Shown here: one piece after another, positions 55,120-63,856 of the stretch
How positions within the stretch are numbered: position 1 is the stretch's first letter
Layout of the letters: each line of letters begins with the position of its first letter
From: Terriglobia bacterium
GTDB lineage: Bacteria > Acidobacteriota > Terriglobia > Bryobacterales > Bryobacteraceae
DNA length: 64,000 nucleotides
Direction: 5' to 3'
Assembly: GCA_020073445.1 (NCBI GenBank)
Contig: JAIQFE010000020.1
Location: 1-64,000, forward strand
Position numbers and translations under genes: made by a program
Notes under the pieces: generated by a model
What the model was told of the DNA's origin: nothing
Seen by the model: only the letters and a program-made list of their open reading frames with translations
The model's database searches: none

Positions 55120-55515
55120 ATGCACCGCGTCGCCGCAGTTTTGGCCTGTTTAGTTACGGGCTTCGCCCTCACCATGCTGGCCCAGGAAGGCCACCCGCTG
55201 ACCGGAACCTGGCACGGGGATTACGGCACTTCGCCCACCCAGCGGACCCCGGTTGTCTTCCTGATGCACTGGGACAGCAAGAAGGTGGAGGGTAAGGTCA
55301 ATCCAGGCGCCAATTCCATCCCCTTGAAAGCCGCGACTCTCGATCCGAGCAAGTGGGCGGTCCACCTCGAGGCGGATATGAAAGACTCGGCCGGCAAGCC
55401 GATGCCCATGGTCTTCGACGGGAAGCTGGATAACGTCGGTTCCTACAACCGCACCATCACCGGTACCTGGACTTCCGGTACCCAAAAGGGCGATTTCAAA
55501 CTTACCCGCGATTAG
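55120..55515 (+). CDS. Secreted hypothetical beta-rich protein
   Basis: 131 aa from ATG 55120 with AAGGAG six bases upstream. Signal peptide MHRVAAVLACLVTGFALTMLA followed by HPLTGTWHGDYG and TGTWTSGTQKGDFKLTRD at the end. A small lipocalin- or beta-barrel-like secreted protein. First of a run of four genes in the same direction. Confidence 0.78.
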   Translation: MHRVAAVLACLVTGFALTMLAQEGHPLTGTWHGDYGTSPTQRTPVVFLMHWDSKKVEGKVNPGANSIPLKAATLDPSKWAVHLEADMKDSAGKPMPMVFDGKLDNVGSYNRTITGTWTSGTQKGDFKLTRD

Positions 55516-55534
55516 CCCCATCGAATGGACCGTA

Positions 55535-55861
55535 ATGTGGGCGAGAAAAGCAATGTCAGGCGTGAATCTCTTGCTCGGAGCAGCAGTGTTTGCCGCGAGC
55601 CTTTTGGCGGCCGACAATCCGCCACCTCGCCCGGATCCAGGCAAGAAGCTGGTGTCGGAGATCTGCAGTTTTTGTCACGGCTTAGCGAAACTGAAGGGCC
55701 AGTCGTACACCCGAGAGCAATGGAGCGATGTGATTAAAGGCATGGTCTCCGAAGGCGCACCAGTGACGGATGAGGAGTTTTCCTTGATCCTGGATTATCT
55801 GGCGAAGAACTTTGGACCCTCCGAGCAAGGGCCCTCCAAGCAAGGAAAAGAGGAGAAGTGA
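55535..55861 (+). CDS. Secreted c-type cytochrome (single heme)
   Basis: 108 aa. Signal peptide from about residue 7, heme site C44-x2-C47-H48 in ICSFCHGLAKL. Likely a periplasmic electron carrier or a quinohaemoprotein partner. The stop overlaps the next start. Confidence 0.85.
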   Translation: MWARKAMSGVNLLLGAAVFAASLLAADNPPPRPDPGKKLVSEICSFCHGLAKLKGQSYTREQWSDVIKGMVSEGAPVTDEEFSLILDYLAKNFGPSEQGPSKQGKEEK

Positions 55862-57003
55862 TGAGAAGCAGCCTCGGATATCTGCTGTTGAGCCTCGGCG
55901 CCGCAGTTACGCCTGTGCTGGCGCACCACTCCATCGCAGCCGAATACGACGACAAGAAGCCCATCACCCTGCGCGGGACCGTCACCAAGTTCGACTGGAC
56001 CAATCCCCACGTCTATGTGTGGATGGACGTTCGCGACTCCGCCGGGAAGATCACCAATTGGGCCGTCGAATACGCGAGCACTCTGGATCTCAAGCGCAGC
56101 GGCAACGGTTGGAGGCGCGACATCGTCCAGGTGGGCGATAGCGTGACGGCCGAAGGAATCCTTTCCCGCGACGGGAGCAAGCAGATCAGCGGCAAGTCCC
56201 TGACCCTGGCGAGCGGAAAGAAGATAGCCACCGCAAACCCCGCGGCTATCAAGCTCGCCGGCGCACGCACCGGAAAAGAGGCTCCCCACTGGCCGAACGG
56301 GCATGTTCGCCTGGGCGTAGTTCCGGGTGGAAAAGGCTTTTGGGCCGATCCGAGTCCCGCCGGGTTGTATGAGACCAGCGCCGGGAACATCCGCATGAAC
56401 TACGAGGGTCTGCTCGCTAACATCGCCGACGCCAGCAAAGTGGCTCCGTTCCAACCCTGGGCGAAAGCGCTGTACGAGTATCGTCAGAGAACCAATTTGA
56501 AGGATGACCCCATGGCCTACTGCCTTCCGCCGGGCGGGCCGCGGCAATTCCAGGATCGTTACGGCGTCCAGATCGTCGAGCAGCCGGACCGGAAGCGGAT
56601 CTTTATCATGTCCGCGGGTGGGAATCGCAACTGGCGCATCATTTGGCTCGACGGGCGCAAGAATCCCGAGCCGGACGACGTAACTCCCACATACTACGGG
56701 TACTCTTCGGGCAGATGGGAAGGCGATACGCTGGTTGCCGACACCACCGCGTTCACCGAACGCTTCTGGTTCACCAATGGCGGGCTCCCTCACACCGAAA
56801 AACTGGCCTTGACCGAGCGCATCACCCGGCCCGATTTCGACACGCTAAAATATGAAGTAACGATAAACGATCCGGGGGCTTACACAAGACCGTGGACCGG
56901 CAGCTTCAACCTGGCGTGGGTTCCTGCCGACGTAGAAGAGTATTTTTGTGATGAAAGCAATCACGAGACCGAATCTTTGTCCGGGAAACACGCGACACCG
57001 TAA
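55861..57003 (+). CDS. Secreted fusion of DUF6152 and 'PDLSGVW/GxWxGDTL' domain
   Basis: 380 aa from ATG 55861. Residues about 20-120 are a DUF6152 beta domain (LAHHSIAAEYDDKKPITL), and from about 180 the domain shared with the 50071 gene (GRWEGDTLVADTTAFTERFW, INDPGAYTRPWTGSF). The typical GKPDLSGVW opening is replaced by GFWADPSP. Function unknown; the fusion links two families found side by side here. Confidence 0.88.
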   Translation: MRSSLGYLLLSLGAAVTPVLAHHSIAAEYDDKKPITLRGTVTKFDWTNPHVYVWMDVRDSAGKITNWAVEYASTLDLKRSGNGWRRDIVQVGDSVTAEGILSRDGSKQISGKSLTLASGKKIATANPAAIKLAGARTGKEAPHWPNGHVRLGVVPGGKGFWADPSPAGLYETSAGNIRMNYEGLLANIADASKVAPFQPWAKALYEYRQRTNLKDDPMAYCLPPGGPRQFQDRYGVQIVEQPDRKRIFIMSAGGNRNWRIIWLDGRKNPEPDDVTPTYYGYSSGRWEGDTLVADTTAFTERFWFTNGGLPHTEKLALTERITRPDFDTLKYEVTINDPGAYTRPWTGSFNLAWVPADVEEYFCDESNHETESLSGKHATP

Positions 57004-57039
57004 AGTTAAACCTCGAGCACACCCTAAGGAGCTATGACC

Positions 57040-57441
57040 ATGAGACTGCGCGCATTTGGGATTTTGGGAGTAACCAGCGTTATTTTGGCGGCGGCCCCGC
57101 TGATGGCGCACCACTCCTTCGCGGCCGAATACGATGCCAAGAAGCCCATCGAGCTGAAGGGCACCATCACCAAAGTCGACTGGATGAATCCGCACGTCTA
57201 CTTCTACATCGACGTGAAGGACGACAGCGGAAAAATCTCCAACTGGGCGTTTGAAATGGGTCCTCCCCGGCTCCTGGAGCGCGGCGGCTGGAAGAAGAGC
57301 ACCATGAAGGAAGGCGATGAGGTCATCGTCAGCGGGACTCTGGCCAAAGACGGCGGGAAGCACGGTAATGCGCGCTCCGTAACGCTGGCCAACACCGGCC
57401 AGAAACTGGGCGGCGCGTCGAGCGAAGGCACCATTCCGTAG
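57040..57441 (+). CDS. Secreted DUF6152 protein
   Basis: 133 aa from ATG 57040, eight bases after AAGGAG; the ATG at 57034 is too close. Signal peptide to LMAHHSFAAEYDAKKPIEL, then a small OB-like or beta fold (GTITKVDWMNPHVYFYIDV). The same domain forms the N-terminal part of the gene at 55861. Confidence 0.9.
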   Translation: MRLRAFGILGVTSVILAAAPLMAHHSFAAEYDAKKPIELKGTITKVDWMNPHVYFYIDVKDDSGKISNWAFEMGPPRLLERGGWKKSTMKEGDEVIVSGTLAKDGGKHGNARSVTLANTGQKLGGASSEGTIP

Positions 57442-57546
57442 AGTTCCTGACCGGCGGTCGAACTGTTGAGACAGCGCCCGCACAGGGACGAGTCTGCGAA
57501 GGCTCCGTTGTGCGGGCGAAAACGAGACGTGTTAGGGAGGGTCGAA

Positions 57547-58458
57547 GTGCGAAAACGTGAAATCCTTGGCTTGGCCGCAGTCGCAACCGCGGCGTTGATT
57601 TTCTCATTTGCCGCGCCCTCTTTTGGGCAGAACGCTGGCGCGCAGGGCACTGGGCAGGGAATTATCCCGCCGCCTCCGGGGCAGAATCCGGGCCAGCAAG
57701 GCCAGTTCAAGGGCAAGGGTAAGGGCAAGCAGCGTCCTCCCTCGCGGCCCACTCCGCACGGCCCCGATGGGCACGTGCTGCTTGGTCCTCTGCCGGGCGA
57801 ACAGGGTGTCTGGAACGGCAACGCCGGGGCGACCATCGCCACCAACGTAGGCCGGGGCCTCGATAACAACCAGGTCAATCTTCCTACCAACCTCAAAATC
57901 CCAGATGTGCCTTTCCAGGACTGGGCGCGGGCGCTCTACGATTCGCGCCAGGCCAACAACACTGCCGACGATCCGCACGTTCGCTGCAAGTCTTCGGGCG
58001 GTCCGCGGCTGTATCACACGCCGTACGGATTTGAGATCGTCGATATTCCCGAGCTGGAGCGTATTTACGTAATGGGTGTCGGCGGCCCGCATACCTGGCG
58101 CGTGATCTACATGGATGGCCGCCAGCGACCCACCGACATCGATCCGAGTTTCCATGGCTATTCGATCGGCCACTGGGAAGGCGAAAAGCTGGTAGTGGAA
58201 AGCACCAATTTCAACCAACGTTTCTGGCTCAGCCGGGAAGGCGTTCCGCACACCGAATATCTCAAACTGACCGAGACGTTCGAGCGCCCCGAATACGACA
58301 CGCTGCGCTACATCGCGACCATCGACGATCCGGGCGCCTACACGGCCAAGTGGTCGGGCGGCTGGGCGATTCCATGGAATCCCAATGACGAGATGTACGA
58401 ATACGTGTGCCAGGAAAACAATCGCGATGCGAAACACATGTATCGCGGCGAACAATAG
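57547..58458 (+). CDS. Secreted 'GxWxGDTL' family protein
   Basis: About 303 aa from GTG 57547 (GGGAGGGT upstream). Signal peptide LAAVATAALIFSFAAPSFGQ, a Gly/Pro/Lys-rich linker (about 30-70), then the shared domain: DWARALYDSRQANN, GHWEGEKLVVESTNFNQRFW, IDDPGAYTAKW. Third copy of this family in the window, next to a DUF6152 gene. Confidence 0.88.
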   Translation: MRKREILGLAAVATAALIFSFAAPSFGQNAGAQGTGQGIIPPPPGQNPGQQGQFKGKGKGKQRPPSRPTPHGPDGHVLLGPLPGEQGVWNGNAGATIATNVGRGLDNNQVNLPTNLKIPDVPFQDWARALYDSRQANNTADDPHVRCKSSGGPRLYHTPYGFEIVDIPELERIYVMGVGGPHTWRVIYMDGRQRPTDIDPSFHGYSIGHWEGEKLVVESTNFNQRFWLSREGVPHTEYLKLTETFERPEYDTLRYIATIDDPGAYTAKWSGGWAIPWNPNDEMYEYVCQENNRDAKHMYRGEQ

Positions 58459-58537
58459 CCTTCGCGCCTAGCGCCGACACCCGAACTGCGTACTAGTACG
58501 ACTAGGGCAAGTACTGAGCCGTCTATCGCGGTCAAAC

Positions 58538-58563
58538 TCCTCAAGCCACAATGAGCTTGAGGA
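58538..58563 (+). promoter_or_regulatory. Hairpin covering the ribosome binding site of the PEP-CTERM gene
   Basis: TCCTCAAGC (58538-58546) pairs perfectly with GCTTGAGGA (58555-58563) and the right arm contains the GAGGA ribosome binding site; the ATG is at 58568. Such a stem would block translation initiation and could be a regulatory leader. Confidence 0.5.
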
Positions 58564-58567
58564 AAAA

Positions 58568-59224
58568 ATGAAGTTTTCATGTTTGGCCCTGTTCGTAACA
58601 GCGTGGGGCTCACTGTACGCAGCACCCATTCTGAGTTGCCCTGTCACTGTCGCTCAGTGCAACGGCAACGAATACGCCGTCTCGGAGTTGAGCAATATCG
58701 GCAATACCTACCAGCTGGAGTTGGATATCCACGTTCTGGCCACCTACACCGGTAATCAGTTCACGGACCTGGTTAATGCCCTGCAGCTCAAGAACTTTGC
58801 CAGCGGTACGATCACGAACACCAGCGTCGTTTCGGCTCCCGGTGGACTGGGCTTGTGGAATCCGTTGTTGCCCAACGAGCTGAGCGCGAATGCCTGCGAC
58901 GGCGGAAGCACAGGTGCCCCCCGCATGTGCGATCAGGCAAAGTCACCATCGCTCGGCGCGGCCTTTGGGCTCGGAGACATGCTCTCGTGGGTATTTCAGT
59001 TCGATACCACCGGGACTTTGAACAGCACCGCGGAGATCAAGTATCTGTACGTTACTTCCAGTGGCGACAAGGTCGGAAGTCTCGGATCTTATGCGATTGG
59101 GATCCAAAGCAGCCCGGTCCCCGAGCCGGTTTCAATGTCCTTGGTGGGCGGTGGACTAGTTGTGCTCGGATTGCTCAGACGGAAGCGGCGCAGCTTCCAC
59201 AACAAAACGAACCCAAGAGGATAA
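58568..59224 (+). CDS. PEP-CTERM sorting domain protein
   Basis: 218 aa. Signal peptide MKFSCLALFVTAWGSLYAAP, a beta-rich body, and a C-terminal sorting signal: VPEPVSMSLVGGG (about 184-196), hydrophobic helix and RRKRRS. Exosortase cleaves at PEP and anchors or secretes the protein. No exosortase is in the window. Confidence 0.93.
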   Translation: MKFSCLALFVTAWGSLYAAPILSCPVTVAQCNGNEYAVSELSNIGNTYQLELDIHVLATYTGNQFTDLVNALQLKNFASGTITNTSVVSAPGGLGLWNPLLPNELSANACDGGSTGAPRMCDQAKSPSLGAAFGLGDMLSWVFQFDTTGTLNSTAEIKYLYVTSSGDKVGSLGSYAIGIQSSPVPEPVSMSLVGGGLVVLGLLRRKRRSFHNKTNPRG

Positions 59225-59227
59225 CGA

Positions 59228-60082
59228 TCAGACGTCGCATATCTCGATTGCCTTGTTGAGAGTAGCGATTGGGTCGTGCCCTTGGGTGGGCGAGTACTCG
59301 TGAGAAACGAACCCAGTGAACCCTAAATCCGCGATAGCTTGCATGATGAAACGGTAGTTCAACTCCTGAGTATCGTCGATGTCGTGCCGGCCGGGGTTGC
59401 CGCCGGTATGGAAGTGCGCGATGTGCTGGAAGTTATCGCGAATGTTGCGGACGATATCGCCGTCCATGATTTGCGCGTGATAGATGTCGAACAGGATTTT
59501 CACGCGCGGTGAGTTGACGCGCTTCATCACGTCCACACCCCAGGCGATGTGATCGAACATGTAGTCCTTATGGTTCACCTTGCTGTTCAGGTACTCCATG
59601 CAGATAGTGACGCCTTTGTCCTCGGCCTGGGCTTTCACTTTGTTGAGGAACGCCACGCAATTGTCGGCGCCCACGCGATCGTCCATGCCGTGGCGATTGC
59701 CCGAAAACGTAATCACGTTCGGAACGCCGGCGGCCGCCGATTCGTCGATGGCCGCGCGCAGCGACGCTTCGAGCTTGGCGTGATTCTCGGTGCGGTTGAG
59801 TGCGTCGGGAATGCTACCGCCGGGTCCGGGCGGATACATGGAGGGCACCAGTCCGTATTTCTTGAGCAGCGGCCAATCCGCGGGACCGATGAGATCGAAT
59901 CCTTTGATGCCGAGTCGTGCGGCTTCCCGGCAGCAGTCTTCCATGCTCATTTCGCGCGCGAAGACTCCTCGCGTGATGCCCTGTTTGATGCGGCCTTTTT
60001 TCTGGACGGGCGGAACGATTCCTGTGTTCTGGCCTAGCGCGAGCGGCGCTGCTAATGCGGGTAGAAAATCTCTGCGGCGCAT
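59228..60082 (-). CDS. Hydroxypyruvate isomerase/sugar phosphate isomerase-epimerase family (TIM barrel)
   Basis: 284 aa. N-terminal Tat-like signal MRRRDFLPALAAPLALGQ. AP endonuclease family 2 fold with metal ligands in ICMEYLNSKVNH, ILFDIYHAQIMDGD and FVSHEYSPTQ. Hydroxypyruvate isomerase-like enzymes of this type are exported in Planctomycetes and Acidobacteria. Substrate uncertain. Confidence 0.88.
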   Translation of the reverse strand: MRRRDFLPALAAPLALGQNTGIVPPVQKKGRIKQGITRGVFAREMSMEDCCREAARLGIKGFDLIGPADWPLLKKYGLVPSMYPPGPGGSIPDALNRTENHAKLEASLRAAIDESAAAGVPNVITFSGNRHGMDDRVGADNCVAFLNKVKAQAEDKGVTICMEYLNSKVNHKDYMFDHIAWGVDVMKRVNSPRVKILFDIYHAQIMDGDIVRNIRDNFQHIAHFHTGGNPGRHDIDDTQELNYRFIMQAIADLGFTGFVSHEYSPTQGHDPIATLNKAIEICDV

Positions 60083-60091
60083 TGATTCCTC

Positions 60092-61693
60092 CTAGGGTTC
60101 GACGATCTTCAACGAAATGTTTTGCGAGCCACCGCGTTCTAGGGTGACTTTCTCGGCGTGATCGACAAGCCGGATCAAGCTGTCCGGTTTCAGTTTCAGC
60201 GCGATACCTTCCGTCACTCCGAAAACGCGGTACTCTCCTGGCGCCAGTCCGTTGATCTGGAATTTTCCTTGATCGTCGGCCGGGGTGATCGTGCTTGTAC
60301 GGAACAGCATCGATACGGAAGACGTATCCGGGGGCGGGGGCCACTTCACCGCTTCGATCATGATCGGGCCGGCCACCTTGCCGCGATCTGCAACCAATCC
60401 GCTGATCGTGGCCGCCTTATCGTCGATCACGATCTCCAAATTCGCCGGGCCGGGTACCGGCGTGAAGACGCCGTCGGTAACAGGCAGGCCGTTGTAACGA
60501 ACTTCTTTGACGTAGAACTTATCGCCCATGTCGCGCGCCGAAACCTGGCTAGGGTCTCCAGGCAAACTGTGGATCTGAAACGTGCCGCCCTCATCCGACA
60601 CCAGCGTCGTGAAGCCCCAGCCTCGGAGCACCGGTGATACGACCAGGGTCGTCTTGCCCGGCAGCGTTGCACCATTTGCGGCGACCAGCCGGCCGGTAAT
60701 GTCCGCGCCGGGCGACATGGTCATCGCAACTTCAAGATTGTGGTCCGTCACTTCCGCGGTTGCGACCGCCCAATGCTTTTCCTTACGGCGTTGGTCATCG
60801 GTCGAGAGCACAAATGAGTGAAGCCCGGGCAGAAGATTCCTGACCAGAAAATCCCCCGAGCAAGGGACCTGCCGCGACGGGCCTACGCCCGGTGCATCGC
60901 CGGTGCGGATGGTGAATTGCCAGTTTTCATCGGGTTCGCAATCGCCCGGTTGAACGGAAAGGTGTGCGCGGTAGTAGGACGCCTTGCGGGAGGTGATGGT
61001 GCCAACGGATAAAGACGCTCCGGAACTCACCGGCAAGGGTGATGCGGCCCGCAGGTCACCACCGCCGGGCCAGAACGAAATCTCCAGGTCGCGATCCACC
61101 ACCTTGAAATCTTCTTCTGAGAACTGCCGCAGGATTTCCGGAGAGCCCCGCTCCGGGCCAATCCGAACAAGGTATGCTCCCGGTCTCAGCTTGGTTGCCG
61201 TGAAGTATCCGTCCTGATCGGTAATCACCTGCGTCGAAGTGGCGGGGCTCAGCCCGAGGCGCAGGTTCGCCAAGGGCGCTCCTTGTTCGTCGACCACGCG
61301 GCCCCGCAGCTCGCCCAGTCGAATCAAGGTAAACCGACGCGCCTGCAAGGGATGATCCTGATCGAGGCTTACAGAATCTCCGATGGTTTCGATCGGGTCT
61401 GCGGTGGGGCCATCGAAAGTCTCGGCGAAATAACCCTCTTTCTGCGCCTCGACGTAATACTCACCTGCGCGTGTTGGATGAAGCGCGAACTCGCCTTTTG
61501 AGTCCGTAAAAGTCGTGGCGAAGACGGTTCGAGTCGTCGCCTGGGCGGGCTCGTGCCCGAACTCGTAGAGCGTGACGGTGACCCCGGCCAAGCCGAGTCC
61601 ACTTTCAATGACGGTCCCGCGGATTTCGAGCTGTCCCGCGCTCTGCGCACACGCCAGCCCGGCTGTGACCGCGAAGCATAAGCGGACAATCAC
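60092..61693 (-). CDS. Secreted carboxypeptidase-regulatory-like repeat protein
   Basis: 533 aa. Signal peptide MIVRLCFAVTAGLACAQ, then repeated carboxypeptidase-regulatory/CNA-B-like beta domains (GTVIESGLGLAGVTVTLYE at about 27, GRVVDEQGAPLANLRLGL at about 135, GRLVAANGATLPGKTTLV at about 335). Probably an envelope-associated, adhesin-like or scaffold protein. It lies 9 bp before the isomerase gene on the same strand. Confidence 0.85.
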   Translation of the reverse strand: MIVRLCFAVTAGLACAQSAGQLEIRGTVIESGLGLAGVTVTLYEFGHEPAQATTRTVFATTFTDSKGEFALHPTRAGEYYVEAQKEGYFAETFDGPTADPIETIGDSVSLDQDHPLQARRFTLIRLGELRGRVVDEQGAPLANLRLGLSPATSTQVITDQDGYFTATKLRPGAYLVRIGPERGSPEILRQFSEEDFKVVDRDLEISFWPGGGDLRAASPLPVSSGASLSVGTITSRKASYYRAHLSVQPGDCEPDENWQFTIRTGDAPGVGPSRQVPCSGDFLVRNLLPGLHSFVLSTDDQRRKEKHWAVATAEVTDHNLEVAMTMSPGADITGRLVAANGATLPGKTTLVVSPVLRGWGFTTLVSDEGGTFQIHSLPGDPSQVSARDMGDKFYVKEVRYNGLPVTDGVFTPVPGPANLEIVIDDKAATISGLVADRGKVAGPIMIEAVKWPPPPDTSSVSMLFRTSTITPADDQGKFQINGLAPGEYRVFGVTEGIALKLKPDSLIRLVDHAEKVTLERGGSQNISLKIVEP

Positions 61694-61706
61694 GCCCTAT
61701 AGTTTA

Positions 61707-62864
61707 TTACGCTGCCAGGACTTCGAGGATCAGGCACTTGAGATACAGCGTTTCAGGGACTGTCAACAAGATGGGATGATCCGAGGCCTGGGTGCGGCGC
61801 TCCAGAACGCGGATGGTTTTGCCGGCGTCCAGCGCGGCTTCGGCAACGATCTGGAACATCATCGCCTCGCTCATATGATGCGAGCAGGAGCAGGTCACCA
61901 GGATCCCGCCCGGATCGAGCATGCGCAGGGCGCGCAGGTTGATCTCTTTGTACCCGCGCGCGGCGTCGTCGAGCATCTTGCGCGAGCGCGCAAAGGCCGG
62001 CGGGTCCAGGATGATCATCGAGTAGCGGCGGTCGAGACCCGCCAGAAATTCGAACACGTCGGCTTTGCGGAACTGGATGTTGGTGAGCGCGTTCGCGCGT
62101 GCGTTGGATTCAGCGATTGCAAGCGCCGGGACGGAAGACTCCACCGCTTCGACGGATTCTGCCTTGCGAGCCGTGTGCAGTGCGAATCCGCCGGTGGAGC
62201 TGAAGCAATCGAGAACGCGCCCATGCGCATGGCGCTCGGCCGCGATGTAGTTCTCGCGCTGGTCGAGATAGATGCCGGTTTTCTGCCCGTGGAGCAGGTC
62301 GGCTTCAAGCTTCAAGCCGTTCATTTCGATAGCGACGCGCTCGGGGATTTCGCCCGATAAGACCAGCGTCTCGGCAGCCAGACCCTCCAGCTTGCGGACG
62401 CTGGCATCGTTGCGCGCGAGAATGCCGGCCGGATGCAGGAGTTCGTTCAGACAATGCGTGATGACGTCGCGAGCGCGATCCATGCCCTGGCTCAGGGTCT
62501 GCATCACCAGGTACGGACCGTAGCGATCGACGATCAGTCCGGGCAGAAGGTCCGCTTCGGAAAAGACGAGCCGATAGGCGTTGGAGTTCGTAACGATGCG
62601 CTCTCGGTGCGCAAGGGCTTGCGTCAAGCGGCGCATGAAAAACGGCCGGTCAATGGGTTCTCGATTATTGGTGAGGAGCCGCAAGGCGATCTGCGATGTG
62701 GAACTGTAATGCGCCACGCCGATAATCCGGCCCTTCGGATCGGCGACACCGACGGCTTCGCCCGGCTGCGCTTCGCCGCGATCGACGATGTCGCTCGAAA
62801 AGAGCCAGGGATGGCCGCTGGCCGCGCGATCGGCAGCCTTGCGGTTTACTTTTACGAGGTTCAA
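61707..62864 (-). CDS. rlmI: 23S rRNA (cytosine1962-C5)-methyltransferase RlmI-like
   Basis: 385 aa with an N-terminal PUA domain (VNRKAADRAASGHPWLFSSD), an SAM-binding motif LDCFSSTGGFALH, the catalytic-type MIILDPPAFARS and LVTCSCSHHMSE. This order is typical of class I RlmI/RlmK-like rRNA methyltransferases. It overlaps the htpX gene by 4 bp. Confidence 0.92.
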   Translation of the reverse strand: MNLVKVNRKAADRAASGHPWLFSSDIVDRGEAQPGEAVGVADPKGRIIGVAHYSSTSQIALRLLTNNREPIDRPFFMRRLTQALAHRERIVTNSNAYRLVFSEADLLPGLIVDRYGPYLVMQTLSQGMDRARDVITHCLNELLHPAGILARNDASVRKLEGLAAETLVLSGEIPERVAIEMNGLKLEADLLHGQKTGIYLDQRENYIAAERHAHGRVLDCFSSTGGFALHTARKAESVEAVESSVPALAIAESNARANALTNIQFRKADVFEFLAGLDRRYSMIILDPPAFARSRKMLDDAARGYKEINLRALRMLDPGGILVTCSCSHHMSEAMMFQIVAEAALDAGKTIRVLERRTQASDHPILLTVPETLYLKCLILEVLAA

Positions 62865-63742
62865 CGGGCCCGTGCCGGTGATAAGCGGTACGCGTCTCCG
62901 CGCAGGGCTTCGAGGCGCGCGATGCGGTCCTCGGTCGAGGGATGGGTGGAAAAGAGGCGCGTCATGCCGCCGTTCTTAAACGGATTCAGGATGAACATAT
63001 GCGCCGTGGCGGGCGAGGCATCATTCATGGGGACTCGTTCGACGCCCATCTCCAATTTGCGCAGCCCGGCGATCAGGCCATCCGGGGAACCTGTGTATTT
63101 CGCGGAGGCCGCGTCGGCATCGTATTCACGGGACCGTGAAATCGCCATCTGAATCAAGCCGGCGGCCATGGGGGCCAGGATGACCATCAACAGCCCGGCC
63201 CACGGACTGCCTTCGCGGTCGTCGTCCCGGCGTCCGCCGCCGAACCACATTGCCATGTACGCCAGGTGCGTGATGGCCGCGGCGAGGGTCGCTGCGATCG
63301 AACTGGTCAGAATATCGCGATGCAGGACGTGCCCCAGCTCGTGGGCAACGACGCCCTCGAGTTCGCGATCATTCATCAACTGCAGAATCCCCGCTGTGAA
63401 TGCGACTGAAGCGTGCTGGGGGTTCCGGCCCGTGGCGAAGGCGTTGGGCGAGGCATCGGGGATCAGCCACAGCTTGGGCATCGGCAAGCTCATGCGCTGG
63501 ACTAAGCTTTGCACCAGAGGATAAACGCGGCGGTAGACTTCCGGATTCTCCTCAGGGGTGACCGGCTGAGCGGAATACGTCGCCAGTGCGATCTTGTCGG
63601 AGAAGAAGTAGCTGGCGAAGTTCATAACCACGGCCAGCACCAGGGCGATTTCCAGCCCCGACCGGCCAGCGATCATCTGCCCGCCGAACAACAGCAGTCC
63701 GCTGAGCAAACCCAGTAACAACGCAGTCTTAACGCCGTTCAT
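62861..63742 (-). CDS. htpX: Membrane zinc metalloprotease HtpX
   Basis: 293 aa, M48 family. H134-E135-x2-H138 in VVAHELGHVLHRD binds zinc; two N-terminal and two central membrane segments (ATLAAAITHLAYMAMWF). It degrades misfolded membrane proteins. Directly downstream of an Hsp20 gene on the same strand, consistent with envelope and stress quality control. Confidence 0.97.
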   Translation of the reverse strand: MNGVKTALLLGLLSGLLLFGGQMIAGRSGLEIALVLAVVMNFASYFFSDKIALATYSAQPVTPEENPEVYRRVYPLVQSLVQRMSLPMPKLWLIPDASPNAFATGRNPQHASVAFTAGILQLMNDRELEGVVAHELGHVLHRDILTSSIAATLAAAITHLAYMAMWFGGGRRDDDREGSPWAGLLMVILAPMAAGLIQMAISRSREYDADAASAKYTGSPDGLIAGLRKLEMGVERVPMNDASPATAHMFILNPFKNGGMTRLFSTHPSTEDRIARLEALRGDAYRLSPARAR

Positions 63743-63776
63743 ATGTTCCTATGATACTGATCTCATAAATACAGAC

Positions 63777-63835
63777 GAGGCGGGGAAGCGGTCCGTTCCG
63801 ATTCCTTCTCGGATACCATCCCGCAACCCCGCCTC
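63777..63835 (-). terminator. Possible terminator stem between hsp20 and htpX
   Basis: GAGGCGGGG (63777-63785) pairs with CCCCGCCTC (63827-63835), a perfect 9-bp GC stem with a 41-base loop, 22 bases after the Hsp20 stop codon on the minus strand. The loop is long and there is no T-run, so the call is weak. Confidence 0.35.
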
Positions 63836-63856
63836 TCGGAGCAGCCCTGTGTGCTC

